A stretch of DNA of 64,000 nucleotides from assembly GCA_009763385.1 (NCBI GenBank), contig CM019831.1, positions 111,502,680-111,566,679 of the forward strand. The letters run 5' to 3'. Below, one piece after another: positions 43,866 to 57,358 of the stretch (positions are counted from its first letter, which is position 1; each line of letters begins with the position of its first letter). A program made the translations under genes and the position numbers. The notes under the pieces were generated by a model. That model searched no databases, had not been told where the DNA came from, and saw only the letters and a program-made list of their open reading frames with translations. Source of the stretch: Coix lacryma-jobi var. lacryma-jobi (taxonomy: Eukaryota > Streptophyta > Magnoliopsida > Poales > Poaceae).

Positions 43866-43882
43866 CCCGCTCTGATACCAAT
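43866..43882 (-). promoter_or_regulatory. S2 primer-binding site (tRNA-iMet)
   Basis: On the minus strand ATTGGTATCAGAGCGGG directly follows the 5' LTR; TGGTATCAGAGC is a perfect 12-base initiator tRNA-Met match. Confidence 0.85.
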
Positions 43883-45941
43883 TGAAGGACCGAGAAAGCA
43901 CACACAAGGCGACCAGAGGGGGGGTGAATGGGAGCCAATCAAAATTCTCTCGAAACTTTGGCCAAAAGTCCCAAAATCAACCCCGAGAAGTGGCGACCGA
44001 AACTGTGATGCTCACGACCCTTGGAAGAGGGTGGATGATCCCTAAGATCACAGTGGAGCACCACCAAGAAGAAGCAAACCAAACTCCAAAAGTTCTGGAT
44101 CAAACACAACCCCAAAAACCAAGTTCCGAGCGTAGATGGACGACTACGTCGAGAAGTCCCCAAATACCGATGCTAACAAGTAGCAAAGATATCAAGAGAG
44201 GTTCCTTGGTCAACTACAGGGCCAAACGAGAAGTCCGGAAACCAAGCGAACAAGCCGGGAGAGCAAACGCACTAAAACGGGGCACTCAGCAGGATCCCGG
44301 ACTGTCCGGACCTGGAGTCCCGGACTATCCGCCCAAAGCCGGACTGTCCGCGCCTGGGTGGCGGACTGTCCGCCGGCAGAATGTGAAAAACAGCAACGCT
44401 GCTGCAAGCTCCCTGGATGGTTCCCGGACTGTCCGCGAGGAACACCGGCGGACTGTCCGCCATTCAAAAAGCACAGCTCCAACAGCGCGGAGTCAGGCCA
44501 CTGGTCCGGCCGACCCCGACGCGCGGACTGTCCGCGGTTCACCGGCGGACTGTCCGCGGATGAACAGAGAGGGCGTTTTGGTCGCCCCTCTCCCAAATCC
44601 CTCCAAATCCGATTCAACTCAAAATCCCATGTTCCCAACCTTGGAGTGGAAGATCACGGAGTAGTTAGGAGACTATCCCCAAGAAATCATCCGCTCAAAA
44701 CAACCAAATCACCGGGAAATCAAAAGGGAAGGTGGATGAACGGAAAAAGCGCCACGAAAATGAAATCGTCCCGATCTATTCGATCATGAGGAGTTAGATG
44801 AATTCCTTTGGTCGAAATGACCTCCTCAATGATACGAACAAATTGGTTCAAACGGATTTCGCAAAGACGCACCGGAGAGGGAGATCGAGTGACGGGAAAA
44901 TCGTGGAGAAACGAAGAACGCGAAGAACAACGACGAACTCGAATCAAAACACGAATCGACACACGATCTGCAAGCCGAAGCGCAAACACACGCTACGACA
45001 AGGAGGTTACGACCTCCTTTCCTCAGAATCACCAGTACACAGAGTCAAGTCTCTCTGCGGATCTCAGCTAGCTACAGCAGGGGATGGGAGAGTAGGAAAC
45101 CCTAAGTGCGAAAGAGCAAAATGACTGAGATAGGGGAGGAGGGTGTCTCCCCTGACTACTTATCCTATTCTAGACTAAGTCTATTTCCTACTCTACCCCT
45201 CTCTATTCTAATTACAGAGCGAACCAGCTAAACCCTAGGGTTATTCTGGACCAACTCAAGTGGTAGGTAGATCCGACGGCCACGCCCGCACAAGTCGTCC
45301 GCGTTGCCTCCACGCAACCTTCCGATTGCCGCCACGTGCCGCCCACGCTCTGCACCCCCGGTTTTGTGGCCCAAACCGGGAAACCAGCCTTTTCCAGCAA
45401 CCCCCGGTTTTGAGGCCCAAACCGGGAAACCAGCCTCAGCCCGAGTTTTGTGGCCAAACTCGGAAACCCTCAGCACCCAGGTTTTGAGGCCCAAACCTGG
45501 AAACCGTCCACCGGTGGTTTTTCCTGGCTCAGCCACCAAACCGAAGCTGTAGAGGGGATGCACCGCCCGTGCACCCCGTCCACCGACACGTGTCCCCAGG
45601 TCCTCGACCCGAGCAACACCGTGCCCCGCAAGTCTCCGCTCGTCGCTGTCCCAGGCTGCCAGCCACTACAGCTGATCCTCAGGCACTCCGGTCCCTCAGT
45701 CCAAGCCTCACGTCCGCCCTTCACTGCTCGATCCATCGGCATGGCACGTCCGCCGCACGGCACGCCCATCCTTCATCGCACCCAGTCCATCGGCACGGCA
45801 CGTCTCAACTTGACCTTCACCTTGCCCTCGATCACTGTCTCCGTGCTCGACACCTGCACAACACAAGCCAAAGAACATGCGATCGAACCCGTTGACAATC
45901 ACTCATCACTCAGAGACTCGGCATACACCCATGTATCCGCA
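43883..45941 (-). repeat. S2 5' LTR
   Basis: 2059 bp, close to the 34222 copy with scattered substitutions. Its outer end (45941, TGCGGATACA on the minus strand) abuts a pol fragment rather than Grande sequence. Confidence 0.86.
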
Positions 45942-47645
45942 TCCATGGATAAGAATCTTGTTTGCCATTCTTGTAGACATGGGAAGATGGTTGCCGCTCC
46001 CCACCATCCAGTGACTCAGGTCATGACCAAGCGCCCTAGAGAGCTTTTGCATATGGACCTTGTTGGTCCAGCTCGGGTGAGCTCGGTTGGGGGGAAGTGG
46101 TATGTGCTTGTTGTTGTCGACGATTTTTCGAGATATTTGTGGGTTTTCTTTTTAGCTGAGAAGACTGAGACTTTCTCTTTTGCTCACAATCTAATTTCGC
46201 GTCTTCAGAATGAGTTCCCTTTGAACTCAATGCGAGCTATCTGTAGTGATAATGGTTCCGAGTTCAAAAACTCAGATTTTGAGAAGTTTTGTAACTCTTT
46301 GGGTTTAGAGCGTCTGTTTTCTTCCCCCTACACACCGCCACAGAATGGTGTTGTAGAAAGGAAAAATCGGACCCTTGTATAGATGGCCAGGACGATGTTC
46401 GATGAGCATATGACTCCTAGGCGATATTGGGCCGAGGCTATGAGCACTGCATGCTACATTTCCAATCGCATTTTTCTCCGAGCTTTCTTGAAAAAGACCT
46501 CTTATGAGTTGCGTTTTGGAAAACAGCCCAAAGTGAGCTATTTTAGAGTTTTTGGTTGCCACTGATTTATACTTAAGAAAGGCAACCTGGACAAGTTTGA
46601 GTCTCGTTCTTCTGACGGTGTATTTTTGGGTTATGGCACTCACACTCGAGCTTATCGTGTACTTAACCATGATACTAACCGAGTCATGGAGACATCTGAT
46701 GTCACCTTCGATGAGACCAAGGTTTGTCCTTCTTCTCATTTTGAGCGTGCAGGTGATCATGAGGTTGGCGAGCCTCTTTTTGATTATGAGGACGAGGATG
46801 CTGAAGGCATGTGTGACCCAGCAGGGGCCGTGGGATCCGCCACCCCGAGCGGTACCTTTTGTACCCGGGGAGGCACCAGCTGCTGTTGAGGGGGAGGCTA
46901 CTTCAGCTCGGGAGGCGCCACGACACATTCAGCGCCAACACCCGCCTCAACAGATGATCGACAGCATCGGCGAACGTGTTACTCGGTCAAGGTCACAACA
47001 AATCTCTCACTTTGCTCATTCTGCATTTGTTGCTGATTTTGAACCCCGAGATGTTGAACACGCTTTGACGGATCCGGATTGGGTCAATGCCATGCATGAG
47101 GAGCTTGAAAACTTTGAGAGAAATCGGGTTTGGGTTCTGGTTCCTCTTCCTCCTGAGTGTCACCCTATTGGGACAAAATGGGTTTTCAAAAACAAGCAAG
47201 GAGAGGATGGCCATGTTGTGAGAAACAAGGCCAGACTTGTCGCCCAGGGGTATAGTCAGAAGGAGGGGATAGACTATGAGGAGACTTTTGCTCGTGTAGC
47301 TCATTTGGAGGCGATTAGGATACTCTTGGCTTTTGCTGCATCCAAAGGGTTTAAACTTTTTCAAATGGATGTCAAGAGTGCCTTCCTAAACGGCTACATA
47401 GAAGAGGAGGTGTATGTGAAACAACCCCCCGGTTTTGAAAATCCCAAGTTTCCAAACCATGTCTTTAAACTTCACAAAGCTTTGTATGGTTTGAAACAAG
47501 CCCCTAGAGCCTGGTATGATAGGTTGAAAACCTTTTTGCTTACTAAGGGTTTTAAAATGGGATGTGTGGATAAAACACTCTTTCTCCTCAAGCAAGGCAA
47601 TGATACTCTCTTGGTCCAGATTTACATGGATTATATCATTTTCGG
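45942..47645 (+). pseudogene. pol: Sirevirus pol fragment (S3)
   Basis: Starts inside the GAG-pre-integrase region and ends in RT at the polymerase motif, which reads YMDY instead of YVDD. Protease, RNase H and both LTRs are missing. Breaks: TAG near 46379 after RNRTLV, TGA near 46564 after FGCH, and a deletion of the Pro-rich linker near 46825 that shifts the frame. It joins Grande sequence at about 47646 in an open frame. Confidence 0.8.
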
Positions 47646-47974
47646 CGATGGTTTGGATACAGCAGCTGGCGAAGCAGAACCGGGGGAGCATGGTGGTGCC
47701 GAGCAGGTGTGAAAAATATGGATAGCTCAAGCGGGGGTCGTTTTGTAATTTGTTGGGTGGTGGATTTGCCTTAGCGAAACTGAGTTTCTTTTCTTGACTC
47801 TGTGAAAATGCAGGTTCCTGATGGAACCGTGCTAGAGGTATTTGATGTGACGCCTCTGACGCTAAATTACCAAGATGTGTTTATAACTGGTGAATCCTGG
47901 GCTCGGGCTAAATTTAAACATCCTTCACTGAGTTTTGAGCGTTTTTGGTGGTTGAAGTTGCGAAGGTATTGAAG
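47646..47974 (+). pseudogene. Second fragment of the Grande accessory gene
   Basis: Near-identical to 33898-34221, including intron 2 (47709-47815) and the start of the next exon; only a handful of substitutions. It ends at the same point where an S2-type LTR begins, so insertion and flank were copied together. Confidence 0.8.
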
Positions 47975-48468
47975 GACCGAGAAAGCACACACAAGGCGAC
48001 CAGAGGGGGGGTGAATGGGAGCCAATCAAAATTCTCTCGAAACTTTGGCCAAAAGTCCCAAAATCAACCCCGAGAAGCGGCGACCGAAACTATGATGCTC
48101 ACGACCCTTGGAAGAGGGTGGATGATCCCTAAGATCACAGTGGAGCTCCACCAAGAAGAAGCAAACCAAACTCCAAAAGTTCCGGATCGAACACAACCCC
48201 AAAAACCAAGTTTCGAGCGTAGATGGACGACTACGTCGAGAAGTCCCCAAATACCGATGCTAACAAGTAGCAAAGATATCAAGAGAGGTTCTTTGGTCAA
48301 CTACAGGGCCAAACGAGAAGTCCAGAAACCAAGCGAACAAGCCGGGAGAGCAAACGCACTAAAACGGGGCACTCAGCAGGATCCCGGACTGTCCGGACCT
48401 GGAGTCCCGGACTGTCCGCCCAAAGCCGGACTGTCCGCGCCTGGGTGGCGGACTGTCCGCCGGCAAAA
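47975..48468 (-). repeat. S2-type LTR fragment
   Basis: Matches 34222-34711 and 43883-44373 and stops within the CGGACTGTCCG palindrome zone, directly against unit C with a short shared TGTA at the join. Confidence 0.85.
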
Positions 48469-49230
48469 TGTACTAGCATTTGGAGGAAAGTGAGGTCATA
48501 GTCATAGGCCGGTGGGCCGACTATAATAGACTGAAGGCACATCAATCATCGCAGGCTCTTCAAGGCTCACAGCAGCCGGTTCCGATTTTCGCAAAGTGGG
48601 CTGGGCCTTGGGATTCCAGGCTTCAAGAAGGAGGGTTTACAAGCCCATGTTCTCTGTTTTTCAAGAGCCACGACAACGTTTATAGTTGTTTTGTTATCTG
48701 CTGCAAATCAATGCTTAATATTTAGATACAAAATATGGAAACCTTTAGGACAGCTTTTTGAAACCACGGGTTACTTTCAACCTGTTTACTGGTCAATCTC
48801 TCGTGGCATATCTTGAGAGGATGAAGTGAGCAATTTCTTGTTTATTAAGCAGAGCAATTCTTTGCATATGGTCTTAAACGAAAGAAACAGGGTTAGACCA
48901 CGAGTCCAGGACAGGTGGTTTCATAGGTGCATGAAACATATATAGTCTATACTGTGATTCAAAACAGAAAATATACAAGAAACAGTTAGCAGCATTTTTT
49001 TCTAAGAAAGTCTGAAATGGTCTACTGCTTATTCAAGGTCATTCAGATTTGACAAAGGAGGGAGGCACGTCATATGGATCATGCAGGGGCAATGCATTCT
49101 TCACCAGCAGATGACTTCCAAGGCAGCATGCATAGTCCCCAACTATAAAAACATCCAATTTATCTTGTCGATTGCACGCTTATCCTCATTGACAATCCTG
49201 AAAATGATGTCAACCTGAACTGTGCCTGCA
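48469..49230. repeat. Expansin unit C, left part
   Basis: Matches unit B from 5482 and unit A from about 551. Interrupted by D2 after CTGCA (49226-49230); resumes at 59853. No gene lies in this piece. Confidence 0.82.
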
Positions 49231-51723
49231 TGAAGGACCAAAAATGCTAAAACAAGGCGACCAGAGGGGGGGTGAATGGGAGCCTAAAAAATTCTTCTCA
49301 GAAATCATGGCCTCTGTCCCAACAAGATCAACCTCAAAAGCTTCGGACTCAAATGCGATGCCCACGACCCTGGAAAGAGGGTGGATGATCCCTATCATCA
49401 CAGCGAGGCACCACCCAAGGGAACAAACCAAAACTCCAAAAACTCCAAGTCAAGTTCGGCCCCAAAACCGACTCTCGAACGTAGATAGAGGGCTACGTCG
49501 GAATTCCTCCAAATACCTATGCTAACACGTAGCAAAGATAGTTAGAGAGGTTCCTAGGTGAACTCTAGGAGCAAACGAGAAGTCCAAAAACGAAGCGGAA
49601 AAGCCGCGAGAGCAAAAGCACTAAAATAAAACCTACAGCTGATTCGCGGACTGTCCGGGCTGCTGGTGCCGGACTGTCCGCACCAGGGGCGGACTGTCCG
49701 CGAAACCCTGGCGGACTGTCCGCAGGTCAAAAGAAAAAATCAGCACGGCTGCTGAAACCTCCCTGTGAGACTCCCGGACTGTCCGCGCCTTTGTACGACG
49801 GACTATCCGCCGGCCAAGTTGCAAAGACAGCAACGCTGCTGGAACTCCCCTGCGCGACTCGCGGACTGTCCACGCCTACCAACGGCGGACTGTCCGCCGG
49901 TCACCCAAGGGGAAAGCACCGAGACAACCAGCCACTGGTCCGGCTGGAACCGCGATGCGCGGACTGTCCGCGGCCAATATGGCGGACTGTCCGCGACCTC
50001 CCAGAAAGCCCAAAAACAGCTCGGGACAAAACCAAAATCAATTGGATCTTCCCCAAATCGAACGGGGATGCAACCAACCTTCTCCCAAGTGTTCGTCTAC
50101 GTGTTGGGAAGCTAATCCTAGGATATCATCGCTTCAACCCAACTAAACCATGAGAAATCCGAAGAACACTAGAAAAGGGGAAGAAGGAAGAACAAAAACA
50201 ATTTTGACCCGATCTACTTGTTCGTGAGGGTAGAGATGAATTCCTTCGGTGGAAATGTTCTCCTCACTTCAAAGAACAAGTTGATTCAAACGGAATCGCA
50301 AAAGATGCAGCGTAGAGGGAGATCGAGTGAGGAGAAAATAGTGGAGAAAAGAAGAACGCGAAGAACAAATTCAAAACGCGAATTCAACCACGAATTTGAT
50401 CCTTGGATTCAGAGGAATGGATGATTGATTAAGCACTCGGTGTCGGGCTACAAGCCAATCCTAGCAACACAAAGCTTGTATGGCAAAAAGCTCAAGAACA
50501 AGAGCCAACTCTCCTCTAACCCTAGCCTTCTCTCACAAACACAAAATGAGAGAAACACCGTCCAAAGATCCCAAGGATACGGCTGCCCTAGCAGCCCCCT
50601 TCATATATATAGGCGCACGTCCGAACACCAAAACGCCCTTACATTTAAGCACTCGACCCAAATACCCCCCAGGGGTAAAACCGTCCAGTCCGGTCAATCT
50701 TCGTCCGACGGCCACGCCCGCACATCCGGTAGCTTCGCCTCGACGCGACCTCCCTGATGCCGCCACGTGCCGTCATGTCGACTACCGCGCCTTCCTCGTG
50801 GATAGCTTCGCCGCCGCGCCAGCCTCTCCACGCCGCCACGCGTCGACCGTCCTTTCGGACCACCCCCGGTTTTGAGGCCCAAATCGGTAAACCCGCCAGC
50901 CCATGTTTTGAGGCCCAAACCTGGCAAACCGTCCACCCCGAGTTTTGAGGCCTAAACTCGGAAACCCGTGAGCCCAGGTTTTGAGGCCCAAACCTGGAAA
51001 CCGTCCTCGCCGAGTTTTGAGGCCCAAACTCGGAAACCGGCCAACCCGAGTTTTGAGGCCCAAACTCGGAAACCGTCGATGGTAGCTTTTCGAGGCTCAG
51101 CTACCGAACCCGCACCAAAGACGGGATGTGGTTCGCACACCTCGACCACCGGCACCGATGCCGATGCATGTCCAGCCTCCACGCCGGGCACAACGCCTTC
51201 GCCTTCCTTCTTGACTTGGCCGACGGCACTTGCACCGCACGCAAGCCCGTGTCCGACCTCCGCCAAGTGCCACGACGCCATCGTCTTCCTCCCGACTCGG
51301 CCGATGCATCGCACATCCCCATGTGCTCTCGCTCACCAATGCCACATGCCAGCTACCACAGCTGGTCCTCTGGCCCTCTGGTCCGTCAGTCCAAGCCTCA
51401 CGTCCGCCCTTCACCGCTCTGGGTACATCGGCATGGCACGTCCGCTGCACGACATGCCCATCCTTCACCGCTCTCGGTCCGTCGGCACGACACGTCTCTA
51501 CTTGACCTTCACCTCGCCATCGACCACTGTATCCGAGCTCAACACCTGCACATCAACACAGCTAAGAGACACATGTTGCACACGCACACCAACTCGGTAA
51601 ACACACACAACTCAACGCCACCGGTTAGTCATAAACATTAAGCGCATAGCGAGATAATGACTCAACCGGGAAAAGCCTCAAACCTTGCTCATCAATGTCA
51701 ATCATTCATCATATATGTTCTCA
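49231..51723 (-). repeat. D2 3' LTR
   Basis: 2493 bp; CGGACTGTCCG palindromes 49642-50005, TATA sequence near 50604, covarying palindromes 50867-51108, PPT abutting at 51724. Confidence 0.87.
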
Positions 51724-54019
51724 ATCTCCCCCTTGATGAATGCATTGACTAAAAATAAACCACAAAGGAAGGGTTTGAAGGCAAGCCTCATTCAAGTGCC
51801 CAAAAGCGAAGCAAAAGGAAACACAAGGCTACTTGAGATGAGGAAGGATCATGAAAACTCCAGATAAAAGCTCTCGGTCCCGACAGAAATGGGAAAAGTG
51901 GGCAAAGCCTCCACACAACCGAAGAGTCAAGATAAAACAAGAGTTTCATGAAATCCCAAAAGGTACTCGAAAACCAATCTCAAATAAATTGTCAAACAAT
52001 CATCACAAAAGAAACCAAGGTACTTATCCACTTGGATTCACTTGGGTCGAGATTTCCCCCTTTTTCTCTTTCTCTTTCTCTCTCTCCCCCTTGATGATTG
52101 AATTGACAAAAACTAGGCACAAGAGATGGTTTGAGATACCAAAACCAAAAATCTCATTCAAGTGATCAAAAGCCATAGAAGGGCAAAGAACAAAGTCACT
52201 TGTCATGAGAAGATTATCCATTCAAATGCCCAATAGCCAAACAAATGCTAAAGAGGGGGCAATTTGAAATGAACATAACTTGGTCCCCAAAGACATGGGC
52301 AACGGCTCGACGCAACCAAGTCAAAAATGAGCTAGTCCTCAAGAAGAGGCAGAAAAGGCTCAACACCACTAGCTCAAGGCTCGATACCAATTGAGGCTAA
52401 ATCAACGCATAAGAATGCAAAACTGATCACAAACAGCCAAGAATTGGTGAAAACAGCTAGTTCCTCAAGACAGAGGCACATAGGCTTGACGCAACTAGCT
52501 GAAGGATCCATACCAATCAAAAATACCAAGCAAAAACTGCTAGTCCTTCAGAAGAGAGGCAAAAACAGCTCAACACGACTAGCAGGCTCGATACCGACTG
52601 AGAAAAACACAAGGAGAAGCTCAAAATCAAATGGAGCACAAACACTACACTCCATACCAAAAGATGGATACCAATTGAAACACATAAAAGAGCTATACCA
52701 AGTGAAAAAGGACATAAAAGAGCTAAACTCCCCCTAGCTCAAAGCTCTCCCCAATATGCATGACTCTCCCCTTTGTGCCAACACTCAAGCTCCCCCTTGC
52801 AAACAGCTTCTCCCCCTTGATAAAAGGGAACATACTGAGGGGTTTTGAAATTCGAATACAAAGTTGACACAAATAAAAGACAAGTCATCAACCAAAAGCA
52901 TATGGGGGCAATGAAAAGCACTGAAAGTGACCACAAAGTGTATCGGAACTGGGGGTATGTACACTAAGCTAAAAATGCATGATATGCACAATGCAACAGC
53001 TTCAAGTGTATAGCAATCAGAATGAAAAGATGCTCAAAAGGGTGCTGCCCTGAAAGTGTAGCAATCAATTCAAATGCTAGCAAAGGCTCAAACTGATCAA
53101 ATGAATACGAAATATGAACAATTAAGCATATGAGCAGTTTTAAGCCATTTGAAAAGGAGTTCACCACTAAAATAGCACTTAGCATGAATAGACAGGAAAT
53201 CAACCAAGTGCTAACTCAAGTATAAAAGGTGAACTACCCCTAGCAAAGTTCAATCATCATGCCATAGAATGAAGCATAGACTTGTGTTATTTTCAAATTT
53301 TATCGGAGATTGCAGCGGTATTAACACAAGTTCATATTAAAGCATGTGATTGCGAGAGGTTGAAAGCATGGTCATTGCCTAACTTTTCAACCGAGCTAAG
53401 CCTATGCAAGAAAAGCAATTAGAAGCTTAAAGCACCGGTTTCGGTCTTACACTCCACGGCTCAAGTTTAACTCAAAAGTGCAATGAGAAACAGTCTTGAT
53501 ACCGTGAGGTGCTGACACATGCAATCTCATCTCGATCTTTTCAATTCACTTAGACTTGGATCAAATTTTAGCACAAGGTAAATATGAAGAATCCAAGCAA
53601 GTGAATGACTCAATGCAAGAGACATAGCAACCTAGCATACAAAAGATAGCACAAGTGATCTCAACAGATCCTACCCATGCTAGTTGCCAATCTCAATGGT
53701 GAACAAATTAAAGGTTTTATAGTTGATTAATCAAGTTCACCATTTGAAAAAAATAGCTTAGCTCATAACATTTTTCAAGTGATCAAAAAGAGCCTAAGCT
53801 ACAAGCATCATCATAAATCAATAGGGCATACCAAAAAGAGCATAGTCTCATTCTCATTGCTCTATACATGAAGCTCTAAAATGCAAGATATACATGATGA
53901 AATGCATGCAAAAGCTAACCTATAAGGAACGAAGCAAAAGCTAGCCTAAAAGAAAAGACCCAAAACAAAAGGGTATCGGAGAAGTCAAACTATGAAACCA
54001 CAAGCAAAATGCTTCCCCA
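51724..54019 (-). other. D2 3' untranslated region
   Basis: Like 10580-13035 of D1: CTCCCCCTT motifs at 51725, 52084, 52728, 52792 and 52811 and the hairpin array. No gene supported. Confidence 0.7.
52278..52585 (-). repeat. Covarying hairpin array in D2 3' UTR
   Basis: ACTTGGT/ACCAAGT (52278, 52315), TGAGCTAGT/ACTAGCTCA (52328, 52368), CAGCTAGTT/AACTAGCTG (52453, 52492), CTGCTAGT/ACTAGCAG (52537, 52578). Confidence 0.83.
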
Positions 54020-54262
54020 ACTAAAAGAGAAACACACACCAAACTCACAAGCGAAGAGCCAAGAAACGCTCAAGTGACAGCCAGCAAAATCCACATAGAA
54101 AAGACCACACAGCAAAAAACAGGTCAAGGAAGAAGAGTACCAAAACCCGAAGTCAGAAGTGTGTCGGAGGTACCTCATGAAGCGCATGACCACCTGCTGG
54201 TGGATACCCGAGGGGACGCCTGAATCTGCTGAACTCCGGGGCGCCTGCCTTGCTGATGTCGT
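54020..54262 (-). pseudogene. Relic of pol RNase H in D2
   Basis: On the minus strand it reads FGFWYSSS, then DFAGC, then directly FGVCFSF, which correspond to separated points of S1 pol (FGIWYSAS, DFAGC, LGVCFPF). The stretch between DFAGC and the C terminus is lost, which removes the RNase H catalytic core. Confidence 0.78.
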
Positions 54263-55199
54263 CTCCCCCTCGCCTGATGCTGTCGCTCCCACAGGTGCAG
54301 CTAGTGCTCGCTAGAGAGCTGCTCGAACAGAACCCAAGTCGTGGAAGAAGTGGGATCAGGTTCGTGAGCCGAAATGCTCTCTCTAGGCTCCCGTTCTCCT
54401 GCACACTCAAAGACAGAAGAAACACAAGGCATTGTCTTGTCCAGTGTGACCTCAAGGTCTCCACGAAAATGGTTAGTCACATAATAAGCATAAGGTGAAC
54501 TCTCAACAAAAGGAGATCTACCTATGAATGATACCACAAGGAGATCTAAACTCAAACTAGTCAAGACTACCATGCAACAGGATAAAGCACTGTATAGCAA
54601 AATGCAGCCTAAAGACATGATCAACCCAAACATAGCCTAAGCCTCAACACATGCTACAATGCAAGATAATGATAGCAATAGATCCAAAAGCATGTAACAT
54701 GATAAAATCGTGGAAAGGCTAATTCTTAACCTAATCATATCAATAGGGTACATGTAGCTACACAAAACTAGCACCAGAAAAGTGATACCTAATGAACATC
54801 ATACAACTACAAATCGAGCTCATGGAGAGATATCGTAAAACATGGCACAATGTTCATGAGGGTCACAAACTAGCATAAAAAGTGGATATTCCACAAAAGC
54901 TATACACAAAGCTAGCATAACATATGATACAGAAGATAGTACATGCTAGACTAAACAAAACATGATACAAAAGAAAATGTACATGCAAGAACTATACAAG
55001 TGAGCACATGAATGTCCATCTCATACCACAAGAAATAGAACATGGATGTTCAAGGCATGAGTGTGTAAGAAAGCTCACCGAGTAGCAAAAGCCTCTTTGG
55101 AGGCAAATCTAGGCGGGGTGTAGAGAACCATCAAATCTTGATCACATCTAAAAGATCAAGTTCCATTAGGCGCATGTTCTCCACCCCGCGTCCTCATAT
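54263..55199 (-). other. D2 spacer between gag-like gene and pol relic
   Basis: Conserved with the same interval of D1 (13301-14215); no gene recognised. Confidence 0.55.
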
Positions 55200-57215
55200 C
55201 TACACACAAGAGGACAAAGTAACCCGAGTCTTGGATCCCGAAGGGTTAGCAAGCATGTACTTGGGAACCCAAGACTTGGTCACAAAACTCAACATATCCT
55301 GTGGGTTAGCATGATGCAAATGTTGGTTCAAATGCAATTGTGAAACACCCTTGGAAGCATTCCTCAAAGGGACAACTCGAGGAGAAGAACGAGTCGAACC
55401 ACGGGAAAAGAGGCAAACATCTTCCAAGGTTTTTGTAGAAGAACCAATAGAAGCATCATGAAAAGCATGACGTGGACCAAGGGAAGAAGTACTAGAAGCA
55501 TGTCCACGACTATGACCTATCCCACTAGAAAAGGAGTCATAAAACCCCATCAACAAAAATGGGCTTCTTACTAGGAGCACAAGCATTCATGCCATGGGAT
55601 GGGCTATGAACCACCATCTTCCTAGAAGAACGAGCTTGGCACAAACGTTTGGCACGCCGATAGCAAAAGCTTTCTTGATGCCCATCTTTCTCACAAAAAG
55701 AGCCAATGGTACAAAGGCCTACTAGAAGGCACACCATTCTCCGACAAGTGAGAAGTCCCTTGGGACTTAGAACAAGAAGCATCAACATTAAACTTGGTGC
55801 CAACACTAGGAGCACACGTGCCATGGGAAAGGCTATGCGGCTTCCTAAAAGCCTTAGCTCGAATACGCCGCTCGTGCTTGACACAGCGAAAACAAAAATC
55901 GAATGAGTGTCCATCCTTCTTGCAAAAGGTGCAATGGAAAACCGGTTTGGGAGCACGAGTCCCAAAAATGTGAGAAGCACCCTTGTCAAGAGAAGTCCCT
56001 TGGACATCACTCGAAGAAACAACAAGGTTAGGAGTAGCTATGAAAGAGCTATCCGAAACCTTGACACTAGTGCTAATGTCAAAAGACTCACGAGCAACAC
56101 AAGAGCTCAACTCCGGTTGCAAAGATGCAGACTTGGAAACATCAACATCGGAGTTGGAAGAAATGCGTGACTCAAACGACTTAGCACAAAGGCTCTTGCA
56201 TCTTTTGGCCAAAACCTCATTTTCAAACATGAGGCGGTCACAAGTACCACAAGGAGTGTTTCTCAAGTTTTCCATCTCCTTTTCAATGCACTCGGCATAT
56301 GTGGTACGCAAGAGCAATCTCCTTCTCAAGGTTGGCACTCATATCATTGTGCTCAACCAACTTAGCGCTCATATCATCGCGCAAGACCCTCAAAGCCAAA
56401 ACCTCTTTTTCCAAATCAATGCATGAAGTGCAAATGAAATCGGTGGAAGAAACATCACCATTCACATCAAGCAAAGAATCATGAATAGAACTAGAGGCAT
56501 GGCAAGCATTTTTATTCAAAGAGCACAAGCTACAAGGCCTAGAATTTATCTCATCAATTTCAGCCCTAGCATGCTCAAGTTCATCTACACATGTGGTGTG
56601 AGTTAATTTTAATTCATTAATTTCAGCATGCAAAGACTCACATGAAACACATGGTAAAGAAGCTTTTGACCTAAGCAAGGCCATTTCAGATTTAGCATAA
56701 AAAAGATCCTTGCGCAAGTCAAAGCAAACAAGACATGGTATGGAAGCATTTGATTTCAACATTTCATTTTCAGATTTAAACTAGCATGAGAAAAGCATAG
56801 CTCATCATTCTTCCTAACCATGTCACTACAAGAGGTGCAAGGTAAAGATGCACTAGACTTCCAATGAAAAAGGCCACATTTTAACCTAGTGATGGAGCAT
56901 TTCAACTTCTTGATCTTTCTATGCAAGGTATCACAAAGCTCATCATATCTCAGGTTATCATCACAACAAGCTTCAAATTGTTGGGATAAAATCCCAAGAC
57001 AAGCAGCAAGAATACCTTTCTTGGCTTTGCCAAGTTCGCGTATGCGATCCTCCGTCGAATGCTCATCATCTCCTAGGAAGCCCAACAAAGCATCCACCTC
57101 GCGTTCCGCCTCAAGAGCCGTACTCCTCCTTCTTGCCAAAATGTCAACCTCGGTCGCATGTCCAAGACTCAAACCTAAGGACAAACACACACTGGAAGAA
57201 GAACTTGGTGCCATT
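55200..57215 (-). pseudogene. Gag-like gene of D2, frameshifted
   Basis: Homologous throughout to the D1 gag-like ORF (start MAP at 57215; two CCHC knuckles; CxxC-punctuated coiled coil; same C terminus). By comparison with D1 it has four frame breaks: one base lost in an A run near 56777, about two bases lost near 56316, one base gained near 55703 within the second knuckle, and one gained near 55545. One interval (56580-56700) carries a different coil segment from D1. Confidence 0.78.
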
Positions 57216-57341
57216 TCAAAAAGCACCGTTAGTGTTAGCAAAACAAAAGCTCAACACCTCGGCAAATCACGTCGGAAGCAAAACCACTCTAAAAAGTCAC
57301 CTTCGCGGATCCGGAACCGGTTAAGGTAGAGAGATCCTTAA

Positions 57342-57358
57342 CTAGCTCCGATACCAAT
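57342..57358 (-). promoter_or_regulatory. D2 primer-binding site (tRNA-iMet)
   Basis: ATTGGTATCGGAGCTAG on the minus strand, adjoining the 5' LTR; one change from the initiator tRNA-Met complement. Confidence 0.78.

Larger units (their letters stand above)
34222..45941 (-). mobile_element. S2: full-length but broken Sirevirus (Ty1/copia)
   Basis: About 11.7 kb with LTRs of 2059 bp on both sides, a tRNA-iMet PBS, degraded gag and pol and the usual 3' UTR. The left flank is GGTAC in the Grande gene, but the right flank is TCCAT in a pol fragment, so there is no target duplication. The proteins are close to S1. LTR sequence differs from S1 mainly in the transcribed leader repeats. Confidence 0.88.
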
